NCBI GenBank assembly: GCA_028641055.1 | Contig: CM054063.1 | Coordinates: forward strand, 179,806,756-179,870,755 | DNA from: Alopecurus myosuroides | Lineage: Eukaryota; Streptophyta; Magnoliopsida; Poales; Poaceae | Length of the DNA: 64,000 nt | Direction: 5' to 3' | Shown here: positions 23,519-34,895 of the stretch, one piece after another | How the letters are laid out: each line of letters begins with the position of its first letter | Position numbering within the stretch: position 1 is the stretch's first letter | Notes under the pieces: model-generated | What the model was told of the DNA's origin: nothing | Database searches by the model: none | The model's input: only the letters and a program-made list of their open reading frames with translations | Program-made: the position numbers and the translations under genes

Positions 23519-26500
23519 CCTGGCAAACTAAAGCTAATTGTCCGTCCGATCCGATGTTAGTTTTTTTTCAGCCATTAGATGAAATCCCAATGAGTCCTTG
23601 CGAGATGTCCCACGCGTGAAACCCATGAAAAAAAAAACGATTCAGTATACGGAATAATCATCTCGCACACAAAGCTAAAAAAGAAGTTTTTCAGCCCCAA
23701 TGGCGTGTAGTCGACATGTCAAAAGAAGAAAAAAAGTAGCGTGTAGTCGAGCAGGCCCTTCTTCGCCTCGCCTCTACATGTGCCATGTTCTTAACGTCTT
23801 TGACTTCGATGATTCATCGCCGCTGCAGCAAGTCTTAAAGCGTAGGGCTCAAATTCACAATCCAGTCTCTCTTCGACTTCCGTCCGTGCGATGCCGCTCT
23901 GATGCATCTATGTCTATAGGCAAGGAATCACGGATCCATTGGCTGCCGGCAACTAAGAAATTAGGCCTAGGCGGATTCAAGATGCCTCCTCGTGGAGGAA
24001 CTATGATGGATTGGCAGCATGACGGCTCACGTGCCAAATCCTATGCAAGGTCATCTCGAGTTCTCCACTTCCATTCTCTACAGGAAAGTAACCTCCAATC
24101 CTCTGTTCTCTAGCGTGTTGTTAAAGAACGCTCAATAAATCAGTTTTCTTAAGAACTAATCTCATCATGGTTTATTGGTGCATGCAAGTATGCGGCCACC
24201 CATCCATGTGCAGCCCAACCTCAATAATATCCATGATTTCCTGATTCGATTTTCTTGCAATTTCTAGATTCGGAGCGAGATGAACCAATCTATTGAAGAA
24301 TTAAGTAGGGGCAAAAGAGGTCCTGGAACCAATCTATTGGTTAGTCTATTTTATTAGAATTCCTTTTTTTTTACTGATTTTAATTAGGTATCTTGCTTGA
24401 TGGAAGCAATCACGTATGGCTCCTGTAGAGTGTAGACAAGGATCTTTGGCACCCGATAGAACCGATGTCCCATTGCTGGAGAAACGGTAGCAGCACCAAA
24501 ATGTTTTTTCTGCTAATCCACGTCATGTGGTTGATAATTATCTCTGGTAAGTGGTAACTGCTCCTCCTTAATTTACATACACAAGTGTGTCTTTCCAGTG
24601 GTCTATTGATGAAATTTACCAGCTTACATGTAAGCCTCATGACTATATACAATTTTTCTACAAGTTCATGGCCGCAGCCCTTTGTACAACAAGGATGGAT
24701 GGCATCACCTCATTGAAGCAGCAGCACAACGTCCTTCAGCAGGCCCCAAGATTTGAGACGCAAATAATTTTGTTAAACATCTAAGCAAAGGTAATTATAA
24801 TTTGTTGATGCCAATTCATAAGACATGGTTGTAGTTTCTGATTCTTAGCTTTTGCTTGAAGATGCAGATCCATGAGTAAGCCTCTCAAACGAGAATGCAT
24901 GGCCTGAGGGGTCAGTGAACTTCTGGTGTTGTTTCCAATCAGGGATAGCTACAATAGTAAGTGTTAAAATGTAAATTTATAGAAATGAGTTTGAATATCA
25001 AGGCAAAAATATTTAGACCGACTAAGCAAAAGCACTATAATTTTACTCAATTATGTCACACGGTGAGTAATTGGGGAACTTATGATGATCTCGGCCATGA
25101 CGCAGTGCCGGTGAAGTGGGCTGATGCCTGAGGGAAAACGCGAGTCCGATGATGAGACATATCTGCATGATGATCAACAGCAGGAAGAAGCCCAGCGGGT
25201 TGTCCCCTTGCGACACCCCCTTTCACGCCGTCTTCATCGGCAGGTAGTATGACATCACCGATGCTCTGTCGTCCTCTGCGCAATGTGTATACAGAGATGC
25301 TCAGGGTGTTCAAATCCTCTCACTTCTGTATGAGAAAAAACGACGAATCACTTCCCCATTAGCACCGATTCAGACTTCTTTGTGTTGTATCTGTATTCTC
25401 ACCGCCACTTGGATCATTGTGCAGCAAGTTGAGGAATTCCTTTTTGTTGTTGTTGCGAGAATAGGGAGTTGATGAAGTTGCCGTGCAGGGATGGATTGAA
25501 GAGGAGCGACAGTGGTAGTGGTGGAGGAGAATCTCACGGATGAAAAATCTATACCGCGGGGGCCCAACAAATAGCTGATGTTTTTAGAGGAACAATCTGT
25601 TGTTCTTTGCAGATTTGTCTCCCTAGAGATTTCTATATGCAAATTATTAGCAGTGCACCCGATTCCCTTAAATTTTTAATTCAATGTGTAGTAAGAGTTT
25701 GTCTCTCCAGGTTATTTATTCAAGTTTAGTATATATACAGTTATTTTTTTTCCTGTATGGAATATACCTGCATATTCTGTCCTTCAATGATATTTATTTT
25801 ATGAGTAAATTCGTGGCTAATATAATGGTCCGCTACATTTGTTATGGTAAAAATGCATAATACTGTTGTTGTCATTTCAATTTTGCATTTGAATGAATAG
25901 CTCCTAACAGAATTCACCAGCCAGTGACCAAGACTCGGGTCTCATGAAGTAAGGATCTGAAGATACTCATTGCTAAAGAAATATTGTTTTACAAGAATTC
26001 TGAAGAAATATAGTATATTGATGGGAATCTGACAAACATAAAATCATAAATTCTGTACACAATGTAATAAGGTAAAGGACTCATCCATGTGCCCACTTTT
26101 TCTGTGAAAATAATTAACTAGATATATGAAAACTGAGCTAACCAAAGCGTTTTTAGAGCGGTATTGTCCTTCGCTTGCATATTCAGATTCAATTTATCTC
26201 ATATAACTGAACAATTTTTTGGAATTCAATATGCTGCAGAAATATCACTTGGTAGCCTCCTTTTAAGTAACAATACTTCTCATGTTGAATATCCTATTTT
26301 TCTTAGTTACATCAGTGCACAACAACTAATGATGTTTGGAAATTCAGTTTTTTATGGCAAGAAAAAATACCAAGTACAGTGGTACGGTATTTATCTTCTA
26401 TGGACCAAATCATATGTTCCCTAAGGTAAGAGCTAAATAATAAGAAAGCACATGAGCTTAAGAGAATCAGCATAATGGTAGGTCATATATATGTGTAGTC

Positions 26501-27378
26501 CTCAATCAACAACAATTTCCTGACGATATATTCAGTATGCAAATAATTATCTTAGCATCATCCAAAATTAGGAAATGATATTGAGCAAGTAATGTTTAAG
26601 CTGACCTAAAATTTAGTCTTTCACTCTTAATCTGTACTTGCAGAATTGTTGTCTCTTCAATAAGGAAATGATATTGCCCTCAATTCGATTGAGAAGAATC
26701 CGGGATTAAACTTTGGCTGGAGTTGTATAATTGATGTTTCTGTTTCCGTGGCAGATGGATAAATACATAAAATTCAAATAACTTTGGAAAATACAAAATG
26801 GTAACCTCCTTTCAGGTAGCACAATATGACATTTGAATGTAAATACGTATTCACGCCGATGAAAATATGATATTACAGACCAACCATTTACACAAGAGAG
26901 TTCATATTTTTAGTACAACTTACCAAGTTCATTTCATATTATAATGTTTTCTACTTATTATCAAACTCATAATTTTAAAGTTCCGTATTAAAAAAATGTG
27001 ATTTCTGTAATTATTTGGCCAAAGGATTTTGTTTCCCATGCCTATAGAAGATTTTAATGTTGTATAATAAATGAAAGAAATTTCCTAAACAATGATTTCT
27101 GTCAGAAGTAAAAAAGGTATGTAAACAAAAATTGTGCACTTCATACGTGATAGTATAAATCCTAAACTACAAGTAATCAAAAAAGGAATTTGATAAATCA
27201 GTGGTATTCAATTGTGTTAAAAAAAAATTAAGAAAACACCGGAGGTAAAGAAGCATAGGTGGTTAAAACTAAAACAAGCCCATAAATTTAAGTGTCATAA
27301 GAAATCAACCGCTCAACCAGTTATCAAGCATTATAAAAATAATGATGACGATCTCGAGAGATCTTAATGACTAATTAT
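23519..27378. other. Long stretch without recognisable genes
   Basis: This is AT-rich sequence with only short unsupported ORFs. The longest, 23700-24113 on the plus strand, has no domain I know. Bases 25080-25313 read on the minus strand hold a faint phrase like a LINE reverse transcriptase, too weak to call. I see no LTR, TIR, tRNA or splice-linked ORF. It may be old intergenic or transposon-derived sequence. Confidence 0.4.
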
Positions 27379-27391
27379 CACTACTGTATAC

Positions 27392-27415
27392 ACTAGCCCG
27401 TGTGAATGCACGGGT
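27392..27415 (-). mobile_element. Possible Helitron 3' end (hairpin plus CTAG)
   Basis: On the minus strand the sequence reads acccgtgcattcacacggg followed by CTAG and T. That is a short GC hairpin next to a CTRR-like terminus. It is suggestive only: no Helitron 5' end or helicase was seen, and the CACTA terminus abuts it directly. Confidence 0.25.
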
Positions 27416-27600
27416 CACTACTGGATTCCTGCACTTCGCCGAGTATCAGAAAGACTCGGCGAAGGGCGAAAAACACTCGGCGACCTCTTTGCCGAGTGCC
27501 ACACTCGGCACACAGCACTCGGCGTCTTACATCTCGGCAATCGAAACTTCGCCGAGTGTCAGACCACGGGGTGCTCGGCGAAATCTTTGCCGAGTATTTT
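27416..27600 (+). mobile_element. CACTA transposon terminus (truncated)
   Basis: CACTACTGG opens the element. It is followed by dense subterminal repeats of the types cttcgccgag, ctcggcgaag and ttgccgagtg in both orientations. Such motifs bind the transposase in CACTA elements. The opposite end and any coding sequence are missing, so only about 185 bp remains beside the F-box gene. Confidence 0.8.
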
Positions 27601-27612
27601 GTGTGACTTTTT

Positions 27613-27704
27613 TTAACCTTTTTTTAATCCACTCGCCTTTTTCGGAGCGACTAGTTAATCTAATTAACCTTTTTTTAATCCACTCGCCTTTTTCGGAGCG
27701 ACTA
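27613..27704 (+). repeat. 41-bp direct repeat, two copies
   Basis: Copies at 27613-27653 and 27664-27704 are identical by eye. They run from ttaacctttttttaatcc to tcggagcgacta and are separated by 10 bases. They sit about 110 bp upstream of the F-box ATG, so they could affect its promoter. Confidence 0.85.
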
Positions 27705-27880
27705 AAATAGGATTTTTGTGGCTGATCCCATCCCAACGTTGCGAATGTCATGTGCCCGTCGTATAACAGGGAGGTAGGTGCAGACGCAGTTTCGAGAAGG
27801 CTCTTGCTCCAACGATGGCGCGGAAGAACAAAGGCAAAAAAAACAAAAGCAAATCCAAAACCAAAACCCCACCTTTCCCC

Positions 27881-28120
27881 ACAACGCCGGTGGAGCCAAA
27901 GGCGACGGCGGCGAACGATGTTCACATTGAGGACGACCTCTGCGACGTTCTTGGCCGCCTCTCCGTCGCCAACCTTCTGCCGGCTGCCTCGCTTCCTTCC
28001 ACAGCGCTGGTGGAGCCAAAGACGACGGTGACGAACGATGTCCTCGTTGAGGATGACCTCCGCGACATTCTTGGCCGCCTCTCCGTCGCCGACCTTCTCC
28101 GGGCCGCGCTCACATGCCAC
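27881..28120 (+). repeat. In-frame 120-bp tandem duplication within the F-box region
   Basis: Units 27881-28000 and 28001-28120 both encode VEPK..., NDV, then EDDL..D.LGRLSV..LL. The 120-bp period keeps the frame and gives two successive half F-box motifs. Only the second continues into a full F-box. Confidence 0.85.
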
Positions 28121-28163
28121 CGCTGGCGCCGCGTCGCCTCACGCTGCCTCCCCCGCTCCGCTC

Positions 28164-29214
28164 CATAGTTGCCATGTTTCCGGTGCGGTGGGTTCGAGGA
28201 ACGGGAACGTGGGACGAGAGTCGGAGCCTGGGAAAACCGGGGAACGGAAAGAGTATACATCTCTCGAGCGATGATTCGGTTGAGGGAACGCGAACCAATC
28301 AGTTTGGGGACGATGAATCCGGTACGGGATGGCGGGACGACGAAGTGGTATATTTATTGGGATTGCCTATGTCTCAGTCAACTGATTTTTTCTTAAGTCT
28401 CAGTCAATTTAGAAAAGTGCAACTGTAGTTCAAAGAAAAGTGCAATTGCACTTTTCTGAGCAGAAAAGTGCAACTGAACCGGTTGCACTTTTCTGTCAAG
28501 AAAAGTGCAATTGCACTTTTTTTTTAACTACGGTTGCACTTTTCTAAAAAGTGACTGAGACTTAAGAAAATCTCAGTCGACTGAGATTTAGCAAAACCGA
28601 TATTTATTTTTGCAAGATGGATAGATAATTGACGGAAACCACGTCGTTTCCTTCCATAAATTACTCAACCCCTGGTTTTTTTTCTCGGAAAATATAATAC
28701 AGGAGAGAAAGTTTTCTTCTTTCATACCGACAGATCACAGAGCCAGGGCCCAGATGGGCTCGGGTCGGGTGTGGTGCTGCGGGCGCAGCTTGCAAGCCGG
28801 CCCCGGCGCCGGCGCTGGCTCCAGCGGCCTAGGCTAGCTCCCCGGCCACCACCACAATACCTCTAGGACGCAGTCGTCGCCGTGCGCGGCTGCGAACTGC
28901 GGAGGCCATAGCGGCGCTGCCGGACTACCGATTCTGGTCGGCGGCGCATCCGCCGTCCGTGGCGGCCGGGTATACGGCGGCCGGAGGTTTCCTCGCCATG
29001 TAAGTCTCCAACCTTCCCCGTACAGTCCTGTTTCCTCGCGTGATTTTCGAGCCGAGAACCCAGCGTACGGGCTGAACCAAGGTAGTACCGATTGTCCGGG
29101 AACGCGTCCCCATGACCGAATCCTATCGTTCCGCCCACCGTCCCCGAACCTCGATTCGGGACGACGAATCCGGAACGTGGGACGGGGCACCGTTCCCCGT
29201 TCCCGGCTACTATG
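28164..29214. mobile_element. hAT-like element in the F-box gene
   Basis: The termini CATAGTTGCC and GGCTACTATG form a short imperfect inverted repeat. They are flanked by the 8-bp duplication ctccgctc (28156-28163 and 29215-29222), as expected for hAT. No transposase is visible. Phrases such as ggaacgtgggacg occur near both ends as subterminal repeats. Removing it plus one duplication copy rejoins the F-box frame (CCG CTC CGC region to LLGHFFHP). The exact boundary can slide by one or two bases because the target is repetitive. Confidence 0.65.
28359..28599. mobile_element. MULE-type MITE with long inverted arms
   Basis: This 241-bp element has arms of about 110 bp containing tctcagtc, cttaagtctcagtca and aaaagtgcaa. 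It would fold into a long hairpin. The 9-bp duplication atatttatt flanks it (28350-28358, 28600-28608). It is inserted in the hAT-like element and is therefore younger. Confidence 0.85.
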
Positions 29215-29711
29215 CTCCGCTCCTCTCCTCGGCCACTTCTTCCACCCCACCGACCCTGGTTTTCCGCCGCCGGAGCCGTTTTGCAAGAGTTTCCATAGGC
29301 CCGCCGTGTTCGTGCTGAAATTCGCATGGGCTAGCAGGCCCATTAGGCAATTTCCATTTAATCCCTAAGGCCCATGCTGCCATAGCAAATGGTGGGAGTT
29401 TAGTCCCACATTGCTAGTTGGGAGAGTTTTGCACCAGTTTATAAGGTGAGCTCTCTCCCCACTAGTGTGAGTTGGTATGAAGAGAGAGGAGTAGTGGAGG
29501 TGTTCCACACGCGCGCTCCTCCTCCTCCGCCGCCCGCCTCGCCACGCCTCGCCTCGCCTCGCCTCGACACGTCACGACGCGCCGCGGGTTGCGGGAATGA
29601 GCCGAGCCGATGCCTTTATTTTGGCAGTTGGAAACGGAGTCAACAGACACGCCAATAATATGAGACGTCATATTGATTGCTGTCTATTGCGTCACATTTA
29701 TTTTGGTAACA

Positions 29712-29805
29712 GCCGCGCGCAGTAAAACGCCGCATTGATCACGTGTTAACCGCGCGCAGTAAAACGGCGCATTGATTACGTGGTAACGGCTGTAGTAAAT
29801 GCCAA
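29712..29805 (+). promoter_or_regulatory. U3 tandem repeats with G-box-like ACGTG motifs
   Basis: Two imperfect units share gcgcagtaaaacg, cgcattgat and acgtg, followed by a third partial unit (gtagtaaatgcc). One copy holds cacgtg, the classic bZIP/bHLH site. The block sits 40-130 bases upstream of the TATA box and is repeated in the 3' LTR at about 35289-35382. Confidence 0.6.
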
Positions 29806-29840
29806 ATTGATTTGTGAGCTGACCGTTCTCCTACCGTGCC

Positions 29841-29847
29841 TATATAT
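29841..29847 (+). promoter_or_regulatory. TATA box of the intact Copia LTR
   Basis: tatatat in the context gtgcctatatattgagg. Transcription should start near 29870, about 220 bases before the ATG. The equivalent site in the 3' LTR is near 35419. Confidence 0.7.
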
Positions 29848-30091
29848 TGAGGTCGCAGGGGCGGACACATAAACACAACTCATACCCGTTCCACCTCCTG
29901 TTGCTGCCGCCGGTGATCCCATCCCGTCTACCGCGTACACGGCCGACGGGAGAGCAGGCCTCCGAAACCCCGCCTCTCCAGATCCTGTACGGGAGAGGGG
30001 CGATTAGGTTTTTGGGGAGCGTCTCCTACGCGACTGCTCGCTGCTGCTGTACGTCTACTTCGTCTACTACCGCGCCGCCCTCATCGTCAAC

Positions 30092-33000
30092 ATGGCCACC
30101 GATGCCGATCGAGCTGCTGCTGCCGCCGCTGCTGCCACCGAGGCCGCTGCTGCTGAGGCCGCCAACGCTGCTGCCGCCGCCGCCGCGGCCGCCGTCTCTG
30201 CTACGGCTACTGCCAATTGGCCAACTGCAGGGTATAACACGTTTATCCCTGCCCTTGTTATTTCCATGTGTGCGATACTAGTAGTTTGCGTAGATGTGTC
30301 TACTGTCAACCTAGTATGCATGAATATGGTTAATTATCAGTATGCTTACGTCATGATCGTGGTTTATACTTGGATTAATTTAATCTGTAAATTGCCTAAA
30401 TTCCTAACAATCCAAAAACCTAATATGTGTAGGCAATTTTCGATTCATGGTTTTGCTACTGCACTGAAACCGGACCCGTTTACGGGGACGTACTTTAAGC
30501 GTTGGCAGACCAAAACATTCTTATGGCTCACGGCTATGAACGTGTTCTGGGTCGTCGGTGTCACTCCCACGGAAACGATTACTCCTGATCAGGAGAAGGC
30601 GTTTAGGGATGCCACCGTCGTCTTTGTTGGATGCGTTCTAAGCGTGATCGGAGAGAAGTTTGTTGACGCATATTTACATGTGCGGGTTGCCAAGGACTTG
30701 TGGGAGGCGCTCGAATCCAAATTCGGCGCAACCGATGCTGGCAGCGAGATGTACAGTATAGAGCAGTTCCATGACTACAGAATGGTCGAAAACCGTTCTG
30801 TTTTGGAGCAGGCTCATGAGATACAGTGCATCGCTAAGGAGCTTGAAATTCTCAAGTGCGTGTTACCGGGCAAGTATGTCGCGGGATGCATAATCGCCAA
30901 GCTGCCTAATTCCTGGAGGAGCTTTGCCACTACTCTGAAACATCAGAGGCGTGAATTCTCAGTAGAGGATGTCATCGGCCATCTGAGTGTTGAGCAGAAT
31001 TCGAGGGCAAAGGACTCGCATGGAAAAGGGAATGAAGGGACTTCTGCGGCCAATATGGTACAGAAGAACTACAACTCCCACAAGAACAAGGCGAGGACTG
31101 GTGTCCAGCAGAATACCGACTTCAAGAAGAAGGCTAAGAAGACCTTCAAGAAGGATAAGAAGAAAGATGGATGCTTCACTTGTGGTTCACTGGAACACTG
31201 GGCTGGGAAGTGCCCTAAGAAGTATGTGAAGCCAGGACAGGATTCCAAGGCTGTCAACATGATCGTGAGCAACAATGAGAATGGGGCATCTGGGTATGGT
31301 AATTTGTTTACTGTATTTTCAGTTTGTCAGTCTACTGATTGGTGGATTGACACAGGTGCAAACATTCATGTGTGTGCTGACATCTCATTGTTTTCTTCTT
31401 ATCAGGTCACAAGGAACGGGTCCGTATTGATGGGGAACGGCGCAAGTGCTTCTGTACTTGGTGTTGGCACGGTCGATCTGAAGTTTACTTCGGGAAGGAT
31501 CGTGCAGCTCAAGAACGTGCAGCATGTCCCCGCCATCAAGAAGAATCTCGTTAGTGGCTCCCTTCTATGTAGAGAAGGATTTAAGTTGGTTTTCGAGTCC
31601 AATAAAGTAGTTGTAACGAAATATGGACTGTTTGTTGGAAAAGGGTATGAGTGCGGAGGTCTGTTCCGCTTTTCCCTCGCTGATTTTTGTAATAAAGTCG
31701 TGAACAATATTCATTCGAGTGTTAATGAAACAGAAGTTTGGCATTCACGTCTTTGTCACGTTGGTTTCAGTTGCATGACGCGGTTAGCAAAACTAAATTT
31801 AATTCCAAGTTTCACTTTAGCCAAAGGTTCTAAGTGCCATTCGTGTGTACAAGCAAAGCAACCTCGCAAGCCCCACAAGGCTGCAGAGGAGAGACACTTG
31901 GCGCCATTAGAACTCATACATTCTGATCTCTGTGAGATGAATGGTGTGTTGACTAAAGGTGGAAAGAGATACTTCATGACGTTAATAGATGATTCCACTA
32001 GGTTTTGCTATGTATATCTGTTAAACACTAAAGACGAGGCTCTACACTACTTTAAAATCTATAAGGCAGAAGTTGAGAATCAACTTGAAAAGAAAATTAA
32101 ACGAATCCGGTCAGATCGTGGTGGAGAGTATTTCTCTAATGAGTTTGACTCTTTCTGTGCGGAACATGGCATTATTCACGAGAGGACGCCTCCCTATTCA
32201 CCTCAGTCAAATGGGGTTGCCGAAAGGAAAAACCGTACTCTAACAGATTTGGTTAACGCCATGTTAGATACATCGGGTTTATCCAAGGCATGGTGGGGGG
32301 AGGCTATATTGACATCATGTCATGTCCTGAATAAAGTTCCGACGAAAGACAATGAGGTCACTCCCTATGAGCAATGGGAGAAGAGAAAAACAACACTCTC
32401 GTACTTACGTACTTGGGGCTGTTTGGCAAAAGTCAATGTGCCGATCCCCAAAAAGCGTAAACTTGGACCAAAGACCGTGGATTGCGTTAATTTGGGATAC
32501 GCTAAGAATAGCGTTGGCTATAGATTTCTAGTAGTGAAATCTGAGGTACCTGACGTGAAGGTCGGTACGATTTTGGAGTCTAAAGATGCTACATTCTTTG
32601 AGGATATTTTTCCTATGAGAGATATGCAAAGCACTTCTAGACAGGAATCAGAGGAGACTCCTGAACCTACCATTCCTATGGAATATTATGAACAAACACA
32701 TGATGAGAATCCTGAGAAGGATGACGAGGAAACCCTTGGTAGGGGCAAGAGACAGAGGACTGCAAAGTCCTTTGGTGATGATTTCCTTGTGTACCTTGTG
32801 GATGATACTCCCACTTCTATTTCAGAAGCTTATGCATCTCCAGATGCTGACTACTGGAGAGAAGCGGTCCGTAGCGAGATGGATTCCATCATGGCTAATG
32901 GAACGTGGGAGATCACTAAACGTCCTTATGGTTGTAAACCATTAGGATGTAAGTGGGTGTTCAAAAAGAAGCTTAGGCCTGATGGTACGATTGAAAAGTA

Positions 33001-34351
33001 CAAGGCTAGATTTGTGGCCAAGGGTTATTCCCAGAAAGAAGATGAAGATTTCTTTGACACTTATTCACCTGTGGCCAGACTGACCACCATTCGAGTATTA
33101 CTCTCGTTGGCGGCCTCGCATGGTCTTCTCGTCCATCAGATGGATGTTAAGACGGCTTTCCTAAATGGAGAGTTAGACGAGGAAATCTATATGCAACAGC
33201 CAGATGGCTTTGTGTTAGATGGTCAAGAAGGAAAGGTGTGTAAATTACTGAAATCTTTATATGGGCTGAAACAAGCACCTAAGCAATGGCATGAGAAGTT
33301 CAATACAACTTTAACATCTGTTGGCTTTGTTGTTAATGAAGCTGACAAATGTGTATACTATCGCCATGGTGGGGGCGAAGGAGTTATTTTGTGTTTGTAT
33401 GTTGATGACATACTGATATTTGGGACCAACCTCAAAGTAATCAATGAGGTTAAGTCATTTCTATCCCAGAACTTTGAGATGAAAGATCTTGGTGTGGCTG
33501 ATGTTATCTTGAACATCAAGCTATTGAGAAACAATGAGGGTGGGATTACACTTCTGCAATCCCATTATGTTGAGAAGGTTTTGAGTCGTTTTGGATATTC
33601 GGACTGCAAAACTTCTCCAACGCCATATGATCCTAGTGTGCGGATTCGAAAGTTCGAAGGCACAGCTAAGGATCAGCTGAGGTATTCTCAAGTAATTGGT
33701 TCACTCATGTATCTAGCGAGCGCTACGAGGCCTGACATCATGTTTGCTGTGTGCAAACTAAGCCGGTTTGTTTCCAATCCGGGTGATGTGCATTGGCATG
33801 CTGTAGAAAGAATTATGCGCTATCTGAAAGGTACCGTGAACCATGGACTTCACTACAGTGGATATCCTTCGGTACTTGAAGGGTATTGTGATGCGAATTG
33901 GATCTCTGATGCTGATGAGATGAAAGCCACAACGGGGTATGTGTTTACCCTTGGAGGTGGTGCTGTTTCCTGGAAGTCTTGCAAGCAAACGATCTTAACG
34001 AGATCGACAATGGAAGCAGAATTGACAGCATTAGACACGTCTAGTGTCGAAGCAGGATGGCTTCGAGATCTTTTGATGGACTTGCCTGTGGTTGAAAAGC
34101 CAGTACCGGCTATCCTTATGAACTGTGACAATCAAACAGTGATTGTCAAGGTGAAGAGTTCAAAGGACAATGCACAGTCCACAAAGCACATAAAAATGAG
34201 ATTAAAAGCTGTCAGACATTTAAGAAACTCCGGAGTGATAGCGGTGGATTATATCCAGTCGGCTAAAAATCTGGCAGATCCCTTTACTAAAGGGCTATCA
34301 CGTGTTGTGATAGAAAGTGCATCGAGGGAGATGGGTATGAGACCCACATGA
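30092..34351 (+). CDS. gag-pol: Copia Gag-Pol polyprotein, intact
   Basis: This is a single 1419-codon frame. Residues 1-46 are Ala-rich. About 48-110 is strongly hydrophobic and coincides with a candidate intron. Gag follows ([10 protein letters not shown]...), with a zinc knuckle [14 protein letters not shown] at 361-374. The protease motif is DTG at 420-422. Integrase has an HHCC module (WHSRLCH; CHSC), Asp 612 in [12 protein letters not shown], and [11 protein letters not shown] has [14 protein letters not shown] and YVDD at 1103-1106. RNase H has YCDANW, TMEAEL and the CDN of MNCDNQT near 1346. It ends with TGA. The ATG lies in the LTR, which is unusual. If the intron at 30232-30432 is removed, the frame is kept and the hydrophobic segment is lost. 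It is likely able to make functional enzymes. Confidence 0.95.
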   Translation: MATDADRAAAAAAAATEAAAAEAANAAAAAAAAAVSATATANWPTAGYNTFIPALVISMCAILVVCVDVSTVNLVCMNMVNYQYAYVMIVVYTWINLICKLPKFLTIQKPNMCRQFSIHGFATALKPDPFTGTYFKRWQTKTFLWLTAMNVFWVVGVTPTETITPDQEKAFRDATVVFVGCVLSVIGEKFVDAYLHVRVAKDLWEALESKFGATDAGSEMYSIEQFHDYRMVENRSVLEQAHEIQCIAKELEILKCVLPGKYVAGCIIAKLPNSWRSFATTLKHQRREFSVEDVIGHLSVEQNSRAKDSHGKGNEGTSAANMVQKNYNSHKNKARTGVQQNTDFKKKAKKTFKKDKKKDGCFTCGSLEHWAGKCPKKYVKPGQDSKAVNMIVSNNENGASGYGNLFTVFSVCQSTDWWIDTGANIHVCADISLFSSYQVTRNGSVLMGNGASASVLGVGTVDLKFTSGRIVQLKNVQHVPAIKKNLVSGSLLCREGFKLVFESNKVVVTKYGLFVGKGYECGGLFRFSLADFCNKVVNNIHSSVNETEVWHSRLCHVGFSCMTRLAKLNLIPSFTLAKGSKCHSCVQAKQPRKPHKAAEERHLAPLELIHSDLCEMNGVLTKGGKRYFMTLIDDSTRFCYVYLLNTKDEALHYFKIYKAEVENQLEKKIKRIRSDRGGEYFSNEFDSFCAEHGIIHERTPPYSPQSNGVAERKNRTLTDLVNAMLDTSGLSKAWWGEAILTSCHVLNKVPTKDNEVTPYEQWEKRKTTLSYLRTWGCLAKVNVPIPKKRKLGPKTVDCVNLGYAKNSVGYRFLVVKSEVPDVKVGTILESKDATFFEDIFPMRDMQSTSRQESEETPEPTIPMEYYEQTHDENPEKDDEETLGRGKRQRTAKSFGDDFLVYLVDDTPTSISEAYASPDADYWREAVRSEMDSIMANGTWEITKRPYGCKPLGCKWVFKKKLRPDGTIEKYKARFVAKGYSQKEDEDFFDTYSPVARLTTIRVLLSLAASHGLLVHQMDVKTAFLNGELDEEIYMQQPDGFVLDGQEGKVCKLLKSLYGLKQAPKQWHEKFNTTLTSVGFVVNEADKCVYYRHGGGEGVILCLYVDDILIFGTNLKVINEVKSFLSQNFEMKDLGVADVILNIKLLRNNEGGITLLQSHYVEKVLSRFGYSDCKTSPTPYDPSVRIRKFEGTAKDQLRYSQVIGSLMYLASATRPDIMFAVCKLSRFVSNPGDVHWHAVERIMRYLKGTVNHGLHYSGYPSVLEGYCDANWISDADEMKATTGYVFTLGGGAVSWKSCKQTILTRSTMEAELTALDTSSVEAGWLRDLLMDLPVVEKPVPAILMNCDNQTVIVKVKSSKDNAQSTKHIKMRLKAVRHLRNSGVIAVDYIQSAKNLADPFTKGLSRVVIESASREMGMRPT
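30232..30432 (+). other. Candidate in-frame intron across the LTR end
   Basis: The donor is GCAGG|GTATAA inside the LTR. The acceptor is aatatgtgtag|GCAATT, 23 bases past the LTR end. The length of 201 nt is divisible by three and holds no stop, so spliced and unspliced forms are both open. It encodes mainly hydrophobic residues ([18 protein letters not shown]). Confidence 0.45.
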
Positions 34352-34895
34352 GTTGCCATGGCAGTAACCCAACCTATGTGATCGGAGATCCCGTGAAGTG
34401 GGACCTGGGAAAACAAGCTAGTGGTTAACTGAGGAGAGTAATTTTTACTAACCCACTCCACTGGAGATGCAGTACTCTCAAAAACTGTATGGCAGGTTGA
34501 CTTTTGTCTTAATGTGTTCCAAGGCTTGTATAAGCAAGATGCTATCCTACAGAGCGATCTTTGGAGGAACACACCTATATGATCCTGACTGCTGGTCACA
34601 GTCTATGAGATTGGGTGATCTCTAATAAGTTCATGAATAGGCCAGGAGTATGACTAATATGCTCCACCCGAGGGGTCAGCCTTCGGCAGCCTAGTACTGG
34701 CAAGACATTTAGTGAAACTATTTTACGCCAAACTGACAATTCAAGGCATAGTCCATTGTTTAGTTGTGATGTAGTGTAGCTACTTGTTCTAGGTGGATGT
34801 TCAACCTTAACGGGTCTCCACTGAAAATGCCGGTATATAAAAACAGTGAATGGAACAGAGGACAACACATGGGTCTTCGGGATCTGGTGGGGGAT
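34352..34895 (+). other. 3' untranslated region and PPT of the intact Copia
   Basis: There is no ORF of note. The tract ggtgggggat (34886-34895) directly precedes the 3' LTR and is the polypurine primer for plus-strand synthesis. Confidence 0.75.

Larger units (their letters stand above)
29313..30409 (+). repeat. 5' LTR of the intact Copia, containing the ORF start
   Basis: It starts TGCTGAAATTCGCATGGG and ends CCTAACA. It contains U3 repeats (29712-29805), a TATA box (29841) and the first 106 codons of the polyprotein frame from 30092. Confidence 0.95.

Noticed and set aside
25080..25313. Possible LINE reverse-transcriptase fragment, minus strand
   Set aside because: Only a weak GVA.G..PLG-like phrase split between frames; no other RT motif nearby.
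27527..28120. 197-codon minus-strand ORF over the F-box start
   Set aside because: It runs across the CACTA remnant and the direct repeats and mirrors the F-box duplication; the plus strand has the recognisable motif.
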